Shown: one piece after another, positions 13,901-28,900 of the stretch
Numbering within the stretch: the first letter of the stretch is position 1
How the letters are laid out: each line of letters begins with the position of its first letter
Source of the DNA: Owenia fusiformis
Lineage: Eukaryota; Annelida; Polychaeta; Sabellida; Oweniidae
DNA length: 60,000 nt
Assembly (NCBI GenBank): GCA_903813345.2
Contig: CAIIXF020000005.1
Coordinates: forward strand, 30,261,375-30,321,374
Reading direction: 5' to 3'
The notes under the pieces: model-generated
Database searches by the model: none
Told to the model about the DNA's origin: nothing
Seen by the model: only the letters and a program-made list of their open reading frames with translations
Position numbers and translations under genes: made by a program

Positions 13901-16900
13901 AAACACTGACTCCTGTGCTCAAAATATCTGTTCATGTAATCTCAGGGTTGAGAAGGTTCATGGTTTATCATGATGGGACCCTAGAGACTTATAGAGTTTA
14001 TATTTTTTATTTTACTTTTCATTGATAATGGGAATCATCTGACACTTCTATACAATATTGAATAGTCTGTTGGGGTTTTATTCATGTATATTTTATTCAT
14101 TGCACATTTCTATTCTCTCTATGTGGAATCAATGCAACTGATGCCCTGGTATTTATGTGCCTGGCATCTAGTATACACCTATAAAGAGATGATATTATCG
14201 CAAATGAACCTGTAATTTCCCATACCTAATAGTTAGCTTATTTCATATAATATATTCATATTAGATGAAAATCATAAAAATAATATATTATGTAAACCAC
14301 TTTTTTATGTCACCACCAAGAAGTAGTGGCATTTTGTTATAAACACCGTTTTTGTGACTGCTGTTTGCATTGGCATCTCTAAAATGGTTCTGTTTTTTTT
14401 AATTGCCAACAGGTGGTGATATTTATCATGTTAATATCTTGTTGTCATGGTGATTACTCTGTATTGTTATATAATTCTTGTAAAAATATCCTCTATGAGA
14501 TTTTATGCATGTGTTGTCATCTTAATAATATGGATAGTTGGTACAAGTTATTCGAAATCAAGATTGAAAAAAACAATAGTACAATAACGTCATTTCGAAT
14601 GGCAATATAGTGAAATATAGCCCGAAGGCCCAAATTCCAATATTTCACTATATTGCCCGCAGAAATGACGTTATTAGTATTACTACCACTGAACAATATC
14701 TAATTTCCCGGGGAAAATTGCCGGGCGTTAATGCATCATTGGCCTGCCACTGTGACCCGCCACTATGACGTCACATATTGCTCAGGTCGATATAGTAAAA
14801 TTAATGCCTTCTAAACAAGCACTGATGCCCCTAGAACAGGCCCGGCAAGGTGGTAATAATAACCATTTTACTTAGTGTCATTTATCAGTGTATAGAAATA
14901 TATATTGCCTGTTTCATGAGAGATAAGTTTATAATTATTTAAACGAGTTAGTAATTAATTGAAATGATTCTGAATACTTGATGTTAAAATAAAAGGGAAT
15001 TTATCTGATATGATATTTCATTCCCCTGTCAGGTATATTGGGATGGGTGGGAGGCATCAATGTAAGGATGCAAATGTTTCATCATCATCTTAATTAATGT
15101 TTTCCCTATTGTTGTATTTACTATGATGTTTTCCAGAAACATCTGAGAAGACCTACTGTCTATAGATATACTTTTGATGTATTTTTTACGTTCATATTTC
15201 AATTTACACCTATTGTCTATGCATATATTGCTAACAATACCAACTGTCAATATGTTCCGGATATACTGTTAAAGACTTACTGTCTATGCATTTTATGATA
15301 ATATTTTCCAGTTACACCAGTCCTATTGTCTGTGTATTTACTGTTACATGTACTAATGTCTACTGTGAATCTTTTCCAGATATACTGTTAAAGACCTACT
15401 GTCTATGTACTTAATGTTAATATTTTCCAGTTACACCAGTCCTATTGTCTATGTATTTACTGTTACATGTACTAATGTCTACTGTGAATCTTTTCCAGAT
15501 ATACTGTTAAAGACCTACTGTCTATGTACTTAATGTTAATATTTTCCAGTTACACCAGTCCTATTGTCTGTGTATTTACTGTTACATGTACTAATGTCTA
15601 CTGTGAATCTTTTCCAGATATACTGTTAAAGACCTACTGTCTATGTACTTAATGTTAATATTTTCCAGTTACACCAGTCCTATTGTCTATGTATTTACTG
15701 TTACATGTACTAAAAATGTCTCCTGTCAATGTTTTCCAGATATACTGTCAAAGACTTACTGTCTATGGAATTCTTTGCTGAAGACACAAGTGGCCTGAAG
15801 GTTGAAATTGTTGAGGCAGCTAACACAACTGAAACTAGTGAGCATAAGTTTAGCAATGGCAGATGTGTAAATCCTTGTATTACATGTATGTAAAACAAAA
15901 CATTTCTAAGTAGATGTTGGCTTTAGTTTTTTTCAATTTTTCTATTTAGTTTTTTTTTCAGATTCATTAAGCATAATACTATATAGCTGTACTGTAAGGT
16001 AATGAATTGAAAATTGATTTTCCATTTGTAATAAAGTCATAATGAATTTATGAAATATGGTTGCCAACCATGTTTCCCCCTTATGTTATATACCAGTATA
16101 TGTAAAATCGATTCTGCCAACTAGGTGAGACAGAGGGCAGCACAAGTAGCACAATGATCAAACTGAGGCTGCGTGTGTCGGATCCAAAGAAACGCAAAGA
16201 CAAACATAAGGAAAATGAAGCAATTGAGTTTGATTTCAACTTAGAGAAAGACAATCCAGAACATTTGGCACAAGAAATGGTAAATATAGTTACACTAATA
16301 GATCATCTCTATTAAGAAATTAGAATTAGAGTACTATTTTTATGTCACCACCAAAATTTATGGTCTCCAACCTTTCTATGGAGAGTGGGTCAGTTGGTGT
16401 TTGGCATTCAGCATCTAACAAATGGCTGGTGGTGACATTTTGCATGTTAATGCCTTGTTAAAAGTGTAATATTTCAATGAAGCCATTTTTGTTTGGTTTC
16501 ACAAATACATATTTGAAGCAAAACATTTTCAATGACTGATCTTCCCAAAATGTGCTCATACATGATGTTTGCCTTTGTAAATTATCATATTATTTGTTTA
16601 AGGTGAAGTCAGGGTTCCTACAGGTGGAAGATGTGAAGGTTGTGGCCAAGCAGATCCGAGACCGACTCAATCAAGTGAAGCGAGGTCGCGAGAGAAAAGC
16701 AGCTGGTGAAGCCAAGAAGAAGGAAGAGAAATCTGACAGTGATACGGGCCAACAACAAGTCCAGGCTCCCGTCCCTGCAGCAACTACTACAACAACTACA
16801 ACAGTCCAGGCGACATCTGCCCAGCAACCACCTCCACAACCCTCCCAGTCCAGCACCACGACACAGATAACATCAACGGTGTCAACCACCTCACTCCATT

Positions 16901-19900
16901 CAGCATCATCACAACAATCTTTGCAGTCTTTAGCCCAGGCAGACAGCCAGAATAACATCCCTTTGGGAGGTATGTTATTGAACTTTTTCCTCTTAAAATG
17001 TACCTGTTGTTTTCTGTATGCTAAACTGTGTGCCTTTCCTAAGAGGCTAAATGACCTTTAAACAGAAACTCCAGAATCTCAATTTTGAAATCACATTTTT
17101 GTTGATATTTGATAGATATCAAATGTTGCTTTTTTTATTCATATAATGTATTTCTATTGATTTTGATCAAGTGTTCCAATTATACCAAAATGTGTCTTTT
17201 AAAGTCTTGGACGCCTCGCTCTAACTTTGCTATTTTCTAATACAATTACATGAAACTTTCAGAGAGTAAAGATCAACATCTTAACAACTTTGTGTATAAG
17301 TTACAACAGAAAATAATATATTTCAGCTACTTTTCTAAATGTTTTTTAATACCGGGTCCCTGCCACCCGGAACGGTATTTAAATATAGCAAATCACGTCA
17401 CAACTGTTATAATATGGCAAATACTTTAGGTGCAGGTGCACAACCTAACACCAGTCATGATATGAGAGAATTTCCAATTTTCTGTCTGAGTGACATCTGC
17501 CATCATCATCTTCACATATTAAGACCTACTTTTCAACATATTTTCCGCAAATTTGAACTCATCTTTCATACCGCTTTACCAATGAATGGAAGTCATTTAT
17601 GAAACCGCCATTGCTTATGTGATACAAATGCTGCTAGAGTGCCACTCTAAACCTCATACAATGAGTAATAAAAAAAATCCTTTCAGCCCTCCTTTTTTCT
17701 GGAGAAAAGGAAGAAAATCACACGGAGCCATATCTAGACTGTATCGTGCATATGGTAGCTGCTCAAGGTCAATAATAGTGAAAATATCTTGTACTATTCT
17801 TTGTTCCACTTTGATTTCTTTCATGATCTGCATTTCAGCAGCCATCTTGCAGCAAAAATGATACCAGAATGAGGGTTGCTTGTCTGATGTCATTTTCTTA
17901 GAATTTGACATATACGGCCATTGTCATATGTGACATTATAACTAAAACACAATTAATTGGTTGAGTAGAAGGAAGGAAGTAAACTAACATGGTTTAACAT
18001 TCAAAATTCAAAAATAGATAGTGGTCAAGACTTGCGAAACAAGTGAAATGGCGGCAACATTTAAGGCTGAAAGTTGCCATGTGCGAATACTGTTCCGGGT
18101 GGCAGGGTCCATATATTAAAAACTATCTAGAAATCTACATAAACTATATCATTTCTCCATGAAATTAATACACCAAGTAGTTAGGTTGTTGGTCTTTATT
18201 ATTGGAAAGTTTAAAGTAATTTTATCAAAAACAAACAAAATTAGAGCAGGGCGTCCAAGACTTTTGGATCACCCCTCGTAGTTTCAAATTGAATCAAAAA
18301 ACTTGTTATGAATATATTACTTGATTACCTCACATAAATATTGCCATGTTACCCAAACCAAATGCAATTTATCATAGCTTATACTAGATGCTGAAACAAT
18401 AAAACTAGCAAATAATATATCAATATTGATAATCTTAATAAAGGATATGATGCAGTTGTGCTTCAACCCTTGCTACATAATTTAACAACTGCTATATTTG
18501 AGCTTTGTTTGAAATATTGTTTCACAATGCTGAAACATAACATTTGAAAATAGCTCACCTGTTTGAATTTAAGGATTTAATGAGAGAACCGCCCAGCTTC
18601 ATAGTAAGTTCACTGGGTGTCACAAAATACTGGCACCTTTTAACCACAGTATAGTAGAATATTACTAATTGCTTCCAATTCAAGTGATTTTTATTACTAA
18701 TACAATAATTTAAATAATTAAAACAATTAACTATTGGATTCAAACTTTTATGGATCGTAGTTTTCATTAATTAAATGTAGATAGTCCTATTTACACCTAT
18801 TGCTTTAACTCATAATCAGAGACACTAGACTGCTATTTATGAATCTGCTTTTACAGGTTAAGGATGTTCTTTACAGTTCATTTTTCTCAACTTTAATTTA
18901 CCCAATGCATGATGCTTGTTATAGTTCTTCATCTTTTTGTCTTAAAAACTTTTTGTAAGTCTACACTTATAAGTAAACACGTTGAATTATACGATTGCAT
19001 TTTCATTTCTCTCGACTCTTGAATCCTCATTCAAGTATAACTCACGTAGTTTGTGTTCGGCATGAATAAAGGAAAAAAAGAGTAGTCATGCAAAATTGTT
19101 AAAACCAACCCTACTATAATTATAGTGAGCCTATGTCCAATATTCTGTCTCTAGTGATTAACCATGTTCATTATACAATATAACAATCCAAATAATCTGT
19201 TGTGCCATTATACATACAATTTAAAAACCCAAATAATCTGTGTCATTTCAAGCAATGCTACCTCCCATACAGTTTTTAACTTGGCCTTTGAAGCTTGAGG
19301 AATATGGTTCTAATTTTGTGCTATTTCACACTTTTGGCCAACTTTTAAAAATTCAATTCGTGAAATCAGCTAGTTTAGTAGATGCTTCAAACACTTGAAT
19401 ATCTATGCCGTCATATTTATCCATAGTCTCTTTAATATACATATTGTTTTATGTATCCGTAAAATGATGCATATTGGTATTTTAGGGACGTTATCTAGTG
19501 ATAGTGGTACAGGGAGCATACCTCCTTCAGATCTTCCAGCCGCCATGTTGCAGTATACACAGGTTTGTGCCCCATAATTAATATACCTTTAATCTTGAAT
19601 CTCTTTTTTTATTAAACTTAGGTATAAGTCGATAGAATAGTATTTTGATATTTGTTCTGATGTGCATTTCCAGTAGAGTACCAGTTCAATCAAATATGCA
19701 TGAATGTTCCTTTGAATTGGAAAAAACATGGTTACGATTTTCTGTGGATATTTTATCACCTGCGATTTTTTGTTACAACAGAAATACTCGATTTGCACCA
19801 AAAACACTAAAGCATAGATGATCGACTGGCTCATGGCAGGGCATACTAATTCTAAATACAGTGTAACCTTTAAATCCAAACACCTCTCTAATCCAAAAAC

Positions 19901-22900
19901 TTCTCAATGTGAACACTTTTTTCTCAATCCCAAATTTGTTGTCTTCCATTGCCCTATATTTTGAAAAAATCTTGAAATGTGAACACCTGCTAATTCAAAC
20001 AATTTTGGCTGGTCCCAGAGGCGTTCGGATTAGACAGGTTTTACTGTATAGTTCCATGTCCATGGAAGTGTTAGAAGAGTTCCATTCAAGATGTAGAAGC
20101 ATTACTAAATTAAGCATTACATAATGAGTAAAACATCCAGCCAACTTTATGACATTGATACCCAATAATTCAATCAATGGCCTTAGAACCCGGCAATGTT
20201 ATTATAAAAGCATGTATCTGATTGTCTCGCATTATTTATATACTTCCCTGGGGTAGAGGATGAAGTCTGTAGAAATGTCAATTATTTTAAGGATTGTCTG
20301 GGGAATGATTAGATTAGCATGCTACATCTGCCTAGCCCCTGGGCCTAATTTATATGTTTAAAATTAGACAAAAGTGTAGAAGTTCAAATATATCAGACAA
20401 ATCTTGTTGCTTTATAAATACTAATGAGTCCAAGCTAAAAATATATAGAGATAAGCAACTTACACATTCATGTATTTGATTTATCAATCTTTTTTCAGTG
20501 ATCTCCCCAGGATTAAAACAAGTGGGCACAGCACTCACCTCAGATTTTGAAAATAGGCTTGCACCCACCTGAAAATCCATTTGCACCCACTTGAAAATGA
20601 AAAAGTCATAAAAAATGGGCACATTTTGACCAATTTTTGTCTGAATAGACCAATCCAGTAAATCATGCCATCTATTGGTTATGATGTCATTCTTACAATT
20701 TCAGTGCAGAAATAGGAAACTTCCTTCAATTTTGTTTACAAACGTTGCTGGCTGTAGAGTATGACATCATAAATCTAGCCAATATACCCTAGTTTCCTTG
20801 GTTCACAAATAGGGGTCAGGATTTACTGGAAAGGTCTATCGTGATATTTTCCACCCACTTGAGAAAAAATCCTGTAGAGATCACTGTTCTTATATAGTAC
20901 CCCACACAAGTTTTTGATAATAACTTTGACCCGTGATTTGAACACTCTATCCTTGACTATTTGTTATTAAATTTGGCACACATAAACTAGAGGAAATTTC
21001 CAACATTGGAAATTTTTTGTTTTTATTTTACTTCAATAACAATAAAATTACAAGTAATCAAATCAAGGGTGTCATTAATGGGTTTTCACCAAATTGACGT
21101 CATAAAATCATTCTATGAATTGTTCATTTTAACAATTTTATTGACTTTTATCTCATTATCTTATCAATATTCATCTTATTGAATTTCATCTCAAAGCAGT
21201 CCTGTATTTATGGTACTTATGAATAGTATACTGTTTTACTTGGGTTAGCCTCACCACTTGCAAATCCTTTCATATCTGTACTCAGAAGACTCTAATGAAC
21301 TTAACTCTATACAAGTAAATGTACTGTACAGCTGTAACGTCATAGTCATTCAAACAATGTAGCAATTTGGTAAAACACTGGTAACTGTGTAGCATTTTGA
21401 ACTTACTGCCATTTAACCATTATTAATCATATGGCTTAATAAAAAATTTCCAATGTTGGAAATGTCCTCTAGTTCATGTGTGCTAAATTTAATAGCATAT
21501 AGTTAAGGATAGAGTGTTCAAATCACGGGTCAAAGTTATTATCAAAAACTTGTGTGGGGTACTATGTTTAACATTCAATCCATACAAGAAAAACATTTGA
21601 CCCCTTACCTCATTAATGAAGTCAAGTAATAGCTGAAGTTTTTTTTACTACAGCGAAACCTTTTTTTAGTAAAGTTCCTGCAGAATTCCACTTGGAAGGT
21701 GTTCCACATACAGAAATTCATTTAAATCACTGGGAAGTGTTCCACATGAGATGTTTCACTTGATAGATTTTCATGCAATCCTTGTTGTTTTATTTCAGAT
21801 GCCTGGTTTTCAGCAGTTTAGTCAATTTGCTCAGTTTAACCCTCTTGTGGCCCAGCAGTATTCTCAGGGCTATCAACCAGCCACCTACGCTCAGGTATGT
21901 TCTAACATAGTGGTAGTCTCATAAAGTTGGGTAGTCATATAAGTGGTATATGACTTATTGTATCTCACTTATACAATTGATATACAGTCATATAAGCAGA
22001 GTATAAGTAAAATAAGTACTAAATGGTAAGTGCTGTACAATTTGAGTTGAATATGCACAGAATATATTAAATTTTTTTTTTATTTACTATTATATAATCA
22101 ATTCAGTTTTTATTTACATTGCATTTTAATTAAATTCCCCTGCTAAGTTATTTAATAATTGATTAACTTTATATTTATTGTTAAGAAACAATTCATGAAA
22201 TATGCACATGGATACCTTCTTGGTTTGAGAATGATAATTTAAAGACTGGTTGATTTGTTGAATGATTTGTTTTTTATATTATTATTTTTTATTTAACATC
22301 ACCAAATACTCTTTGTTTTGTGGTTTCTGCCAGATAGATTAGCAATTGAGTCATTTATTGTTTGTTGTATTTCAAAATTAAGTAGTTTTTATTAATTAAA
22401 TGTTACAAGTAGGAAGCGTAACTCCAAACATATTCCAAAGCATTTAGCTTAATATAAGAGTTTAACAATCAGTCACTTTCTGTTCATTTTTGTCATAGTT
22501 TGCCCAAGTTGTGAGGTGTGGTGTGATGTTTAAGACTAATACAATATTGCTAGAAGTGTCAGATATATTAGCAATCACATTAACGTTTGGTTGACTGAAA
22601 AGTCTTGTTATATTTCACTATTGTACCTCATATAGGAATTTGCATGCATTTTAGATTGCACGTGATTTTTGTTTGTCTTAATAGTTGCATGTTGTTTTGT
22701 TCTTATGATTTTCATCATCTTACTAACTCACTGCCCTTCACAATCTAGTTCTAAATTTCGAATTCGTAGTTTTACATGTTTCAAAGAATGTTCATTCTCA
22801 ATCCAATTAATAAAAAACTTTCTCGGCAATAACTTAGCTAAGTGTTATCTCTAACCCTGCTTTGTAGGCTTTTATAGCTTTGTGTCATATAAATTTTCAT

Positions 22901-25900
22901 TTCTTGGTTTCCTAGTATGCATGTAGCTCTTTCCTCTAACAGTTTTTCTTCTAAACTTTAATCAAAATCTTATTTTTGTATAAATTAGTCATTTTCTTTA
23001 TTAGTTTTGAAAAATAAATACCTTGTTAAAATTTTAGAGTTTGTTAAAACTTTATTGTTTCTTATAAAAGAAAAACTGCTATTGAACTACTAGAAGTTGT
23101 ATGATCTTGAAACTATTTTCTGTTGTATGAATCTGCATATATATTGTATATATCAAAATCTTTAGATGTTTGACTCTTTCTGCCAAGCAGTGGTTTCTGA
23201 TCAATTATCAATGACTTCCTTTAACTAAGTAATTGTTGCCTATTAAAGTAATCATACATCAAACTTTTATGGTAGACATATTTTAGCTTTAGATAATAAT
23301 TTTTTGTAGATTAAGCTGTATCAGAAATTATCACTGGCTTATTCTTAAATCTCGCTCTCTCTATTCTGTATTCTATATTTGAATGTTGCTCTTAGTGCAG
23401 AAGGTATTTTATAGTTCTCTTAAAGCTTCATGAGTTAGACACATGCCTATATCTGCTATGTATCTAGGCTTTAAGAGTGTTTGTTGGCTATATTTATAGA
23501 GAATCTAGGTATCGCTTTTTAAGGGATTTTCACTTTATTTTGCTTCAGTAATAAATCAGTGTTTATTTTAGCATACTTTCTGGTATACTGAGAAAAAAGA
23601 ATGAACTGACTCAAACTTAGATTTTGTCAAAATTCAAAATTATACTTCTTTTTTAATGTATATATACTGTGTGGAAGCTTTTTGTGAGTTCATACTAGTT
23701 TATCATTGGCCCAATCATCTTCATTATGTTTGAATTCCATGATTTACCATGTATTTCATGTCACTGTGGTCATTCCTTAACTCCTTAATAGAATCTAAAA
23801 GAGGAGAATTGAGATGAAAAAATAACCATTTAATGAGGCGATTTAAAAAGAAAATGGGGCTGTTCACGCTGGAAGAGGAGGTGAATGGCCACATTGATGT
23901 AACATGAGAAGTGTTATAAAATGGTGCATGTATGCAAATATAATCAGAAATCATGAAACAAAATCTAGGGGGAAATGTTCATGTGTCCAAATGTGATTAT
24001 TGTTTGATTTTAAGAGAATTATAAAATAGCCTGCTAGTATCCCTGTATTGTGCACTCTGGCATCCATGGTTGAATGATCATATGATAGATTTGAAGTCAC
24101 AGTAAAACCTATGCAGTCAAACACATTTCCCAGCTAAGTACAGTATCAATACCTTTTGATACCCATGGGAAAAGTGAATTCCACAAAATATAATTAAAAA
24201 TATTTTCAAGAGATAGCCTCCAAACAGATTTTTGTATTTTGATTTCCATGGGTTCTACTGTAAATCATATCAAATCTGAACTTGATGTCAGTAAAACCTA
24301 TGCAGTCAAACACATTTTCGAGTCAAGTTTTGTACATATTGTACAGTATCAATACCTTTTTGTTACCCATGGGAAAAGTGAATTTCACAAAATATAATTA
24401 AAAATATTTTCAAGAGGAAGCCTCCAAACAGATGTTTGAATTTTGATTTCCATGGGTTTTACTGTATGTAAATCATATCAAATCTGAAACTGATGTCAGT
24501 TCTGAATATCTGATGTCATTTCTGAACCTATGATGCTAGAGTGTATGTGACATCCTCTCACTAATCATACTGTAGGTTGTTGGTACACAGCTTGTCAGTC
24601 AACCAAATATTGTGGCAAGTGGCCAGTCGGGAGCACTCTACAACTTGCCAGCTGGGGGTGGAGGTGTCATCTCAGACAGTACTCATGGCTACCGTGTCCC
24701 TAGCAATCCTGGGGATCTATCTACGCTGATGGGTCATAGTGATCCTGGTCATGTTTTGGGCTACCCTGGCCCTGGGAGAACTATAACTCCTCCCCTTACT
24801 TATAACCAGTTTGCCAATATGCCAGCTAACACTGTTGGCAGTATTGGTATGGGGATCCAAGGGGGGCTACCCAGGAATCGTTCAAACTCCCACGTACCAG
24901 CCCTGGGGGGTCCCAGTCATGAGCACTTGTCCCAGGTGGCTGCTGCCCTCGAGAACTACTCTCAGATGATAGGTTCACCATATGATTCGCCCGTAACATC
25001 ACGACGTGGCTCCATATTACCACATGATCACATAGAGGTGTGTTATATCACTCAACTCTAGATTTGTGTAGCACTCTAGTTTCCAATGTAAAATTTTTTG
25101 AACTAGTATTCCCCTTGCAAATGTCAGAGTTATAAAATTGTTCATGGTTCGTAAATTAGTTTGAATATTGGAGGAAAGAGATCGTTTGTAAAGTTCCCAT
25201 CACTTTTTATAAATTAACCATTACCTACCCATCCCCTATATATGAATTTTTAAAGACCAGGAAAATTTTCTATCAAACCCCATTTATAGAAACTGTTTTA
25301 AATAAGATATTCAAATCAACAGCATATGCACTAAAAAAACACTTGTTTTCTTGTCAGAGTAGATAGATGATTGTTTTGATTGAACTATCTTAACTAAATA
25401 GAACTGAATCTATGTATTACTTCTATGCATGCTCTTTGTTTATGTACTTATTCATAATTTTATATCTATGAAACAATTTAAACTTCTATCCTGATTATTA
25501 TTTATTGTTGAAAAACTTGTGGAATAGAAATGAAGGATTTTTAAGATAGTTTTGACATTCTGATATTTATGACACTTGGTCATATAAAAACCTGCTACAT
25601 GTATCTGCAAACCTGTTTTCTAAATCAATGATAATGAATGAAACAGAGTGTATTACTTTCCAAAAGAGCATTGATAAAGCTTAATGTTAAACCCAAAAAA
25701 TAATGCTGTTTTAATTAAATGGAAATATTTAAAAGATGAAAAATAGTTTGCCCTATATTCAAGTTAACAAAAATGAATTCTATAAGTGAACTGCACTCAG
25801 TATGACCCTCGGTACAGGTAAATTTAGGTAAAATTTCTTTTTGGATAAAATCATCATACATTTACTATGGGGCATGTATTGTGTATGTATGTGGTACTTT

Positions 25901-28900
25901 AGATTCAGAGTCAGCTAGGCAGTCAAGGCATGCAACTGCCACCATTCCAGGATCCTTCAGGTCAGCTACAGCTGCAGTACGAGAGCCAAGGGGGACTACA
26001 AGCAGGGGGCCTACAGACAGGGGGCCTACAAGCAGGGGGTCTTCAGATGTCCTCTAGTGCAATGAACCTATCGCAGTATACAGACTCGCAGTCAGGTATT
26101 ACATTGGATATGTTATGATTGGACGTCACACAATATACCTGCTATGGAGTAGTTTTAGTTGATGCCATTTTATAAGCAATGCAATGTTTGAATATTGCGA
26201 TTTAACTTCATAAAGTAAACTGCATTTTATATATTTATATTTCAGAATTAAACATTGTATCATACCTTTTTGCTGTGATCTCCCCAGCATTAAAGCAAGT
26301 GGGCACAGCACCCACCTGAGATTTTGGAAATAGGCTTGCACCCACCTTAGAATCCATTTGCACCCACTTGAAAAATCATGAAAAATTGGCAGATTTTGAC
26401 CAATTTTGAATTGTCAAAATGAGAATTTTGCCCCCACTTGAGAGAAATCCTGTGGAAATCACTGTTTTGTATATGATTTCTGTATGATCTCTGTGTATAT
26501 TCCATATCTATATGATTTCTGATATTCTAGGCCTTTCGCGAGCCTATAGTGATGTCGGACAGTATTCAGATGGTATGGTTGTGACACCTCAACAGCTCCA
26601 ACAGACACAGGTAAGAAAAGCTCAGCATACACGTTCAGTTCTATTGATCTTTATTTTGTATCTTGCATTAGTGTTTGTTTTAAATGGTTAACTAACACAT
26701 GTTATTTAGTTCCACATTGATTAAATTTGTTATAACTGTTGAAAGATTTATAGCAAATGTGTTGTTTTTATGCAGCTTTACCTTCAGTTTGCAGTGCTTG
26801 GAATGATGTGTTTTGAGTGTATAGCAGCTGCAGTGCTTCCAGAGGCTTCAAATTGAAATATCTGATTTACACTTAAACATCATCAACAGTTTCTATAAAT
26901 CAAGGCAAAAAATTAGGCTGCAAGAATGAAAATGTTTTGCATCAAGTTTTGTACTCTATTCAACCACTTTTCCCTTCATCTTTTATCAACCGAATGTTTG
27001 TGTTTGGTCCTCGAATGTTTGTGTTGGGTCCTCAACCAAATGTTTACGTTGGGTCCCCAACCAAATGTTTGTGTTAGGTGGAAACATTGTGGATGTGGTG
27101 AAACAGAGGCTTGATGCAAAACTATTACTATACTAGTGTTGGAGCCTCCGTATTTCATTAGTTTCTACTAGAACCCTTATTGAAAATTTATTCTGGCCAT
27201 GCTTATATCCCTTGCCATTTTTCTGCAATTTGAACTTCAGTGTTATTATCCCATCGAACGAAGTTCGGAGGGATATAGGGAACGCCTCCGTCCGTCCGTC
27301 CGTACGTACGTCCGTCCGTCCGTCCGTCCGTCCGTCCGTCCGTCCGTCCGGGCAATAACTCAAATACCGTTGGCCCGATTTTATTCATATTTTGTATACA
27401 TATACCCTATCGGGGTAGAAGTTCTGCTCGAAAGCCGATTTTCAAAATGGCCGCTCATTTAAAAATGGCGGCCATTTTAGTGCCGATTTTACAGTAATTT
27501 AGGTGCAATATGTAAAACTGTAATAGCAATATGTTTTAAATGTAAAAAAATTTATATAGGATATTAATAAAGCTAGAAATGTAGATATTAAAAAAGCACA
27601 TGGCAACCATCTTGAAAAATGGCGGCCTTTTCTCGTTATTTTACGATTTTTGCTGTAACTCGAAAAGTAGTGGAGCGATTTTGTTCATATTTGGTATGTG
27701 AATACTATAAGCATGGCACACTGTCTAATGACACTTTTGGTAGAAGGCGGCCATTTTGAAAAATGGCAGACATTTTGAAAATGGCGGACATTTTGAAAAA
27801 TGACCGCCATTTTAACTTATTTTACTAAAACTCGAAAAGTAGTGGAGCGATTTTGTTCATATTTGGTATGTGAATACGTGTAAGCATGGCACACTGTCTA
27901 ATGACACTTTTGGTAGAGGGCGGTCATTTTTCAAAATGGCTACCATTTTAACGTATTTTACTATAACTCGAAAAGTAGTGGAGCGATTTTGTTCATAAAG
28001 GGTATGTGAATACTGTAAGCATGGCACACTGTCTAATGACACTTTTGGTAGAAGGCGGCCATTTTGAAAAATGGCGGACATTTTGAAATATGGCTGCCAT
28101 TTTAACTTATTTTACTATAACTCGAAAAGTAGTGGAGCGATTTTGTTCATATTTGGTACGTGAATACGTATAAGCATGGCACATTGTCTAATGACACTTT
28201 TGGTAGAAGGCGGCCATTTTTCAAAATGGCCGCCATTTTAACGTATTTTACTATAACTTGAAAAGAAGTAGAGCGATTTTGTTCATATTTGGTATGTGAA
28301 TATTATAAGCATGGCACACTGTCTAATGACACTTTTGGTGGAAGGTGCCCCTTTTGAGAAATGTTCGATGGGATTCGCTACGCTTTGGCGTTGCCGTTGT
28401 TCTGGTATTTATATTTATTATAGCATGACTTTTGAATTCTTGGTCATTTGATGCATTGCTTGTTCAAACGATGCGTTAATTGTTCAAGTACCGCTTGTTG
28501 AATTGCTACATTTCAAGATATGAAGTAGTAGCTAGTAATCCAAAATTTCAGACTGAATTATATAGAAATTACAGGAAATCAAACTTGACAATTGAAAATG
28601 TTGCATCTCATTCATGTTGCAAAAGGAAATGAAGCAAATAAGCATGGCTAGTGAAATTTTAAACATGGCATAGTATGTGAATGGGTTACATTTCAAAATT
28701 TACCCTTTCAGATCTATCCTGCTTCAGCACCCATGTTCCAGGTACATATACTTACCTCAAGGCAATCTTAGACCCCTGGCTTTACCCAGTGAATGTGATC
28801 CCAGCTTTAACCATTTGAATGGTCATCATGACACCCCATCTTTAATTCATACCCATATTACAATCAATTATCATGAATTCCTTTATTCCCTTCATATAAG

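Larger units (their letters stand above)
9450..15059. other. Large WNK intron, 5' and middle part
   Basis: No exon-like coding was recognised; flanking exons join directly across it within the conserved kinase C-lobe. It holds a 43-bp minisatellite (10510-10813), a 130-bp tandem duplication (10948-11163), a GTGGTGACAT-family copy (about 14303-14444) and a hairpin (14583-14675). The rest is AT-rich unique sequence. Confidence 0.7.
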
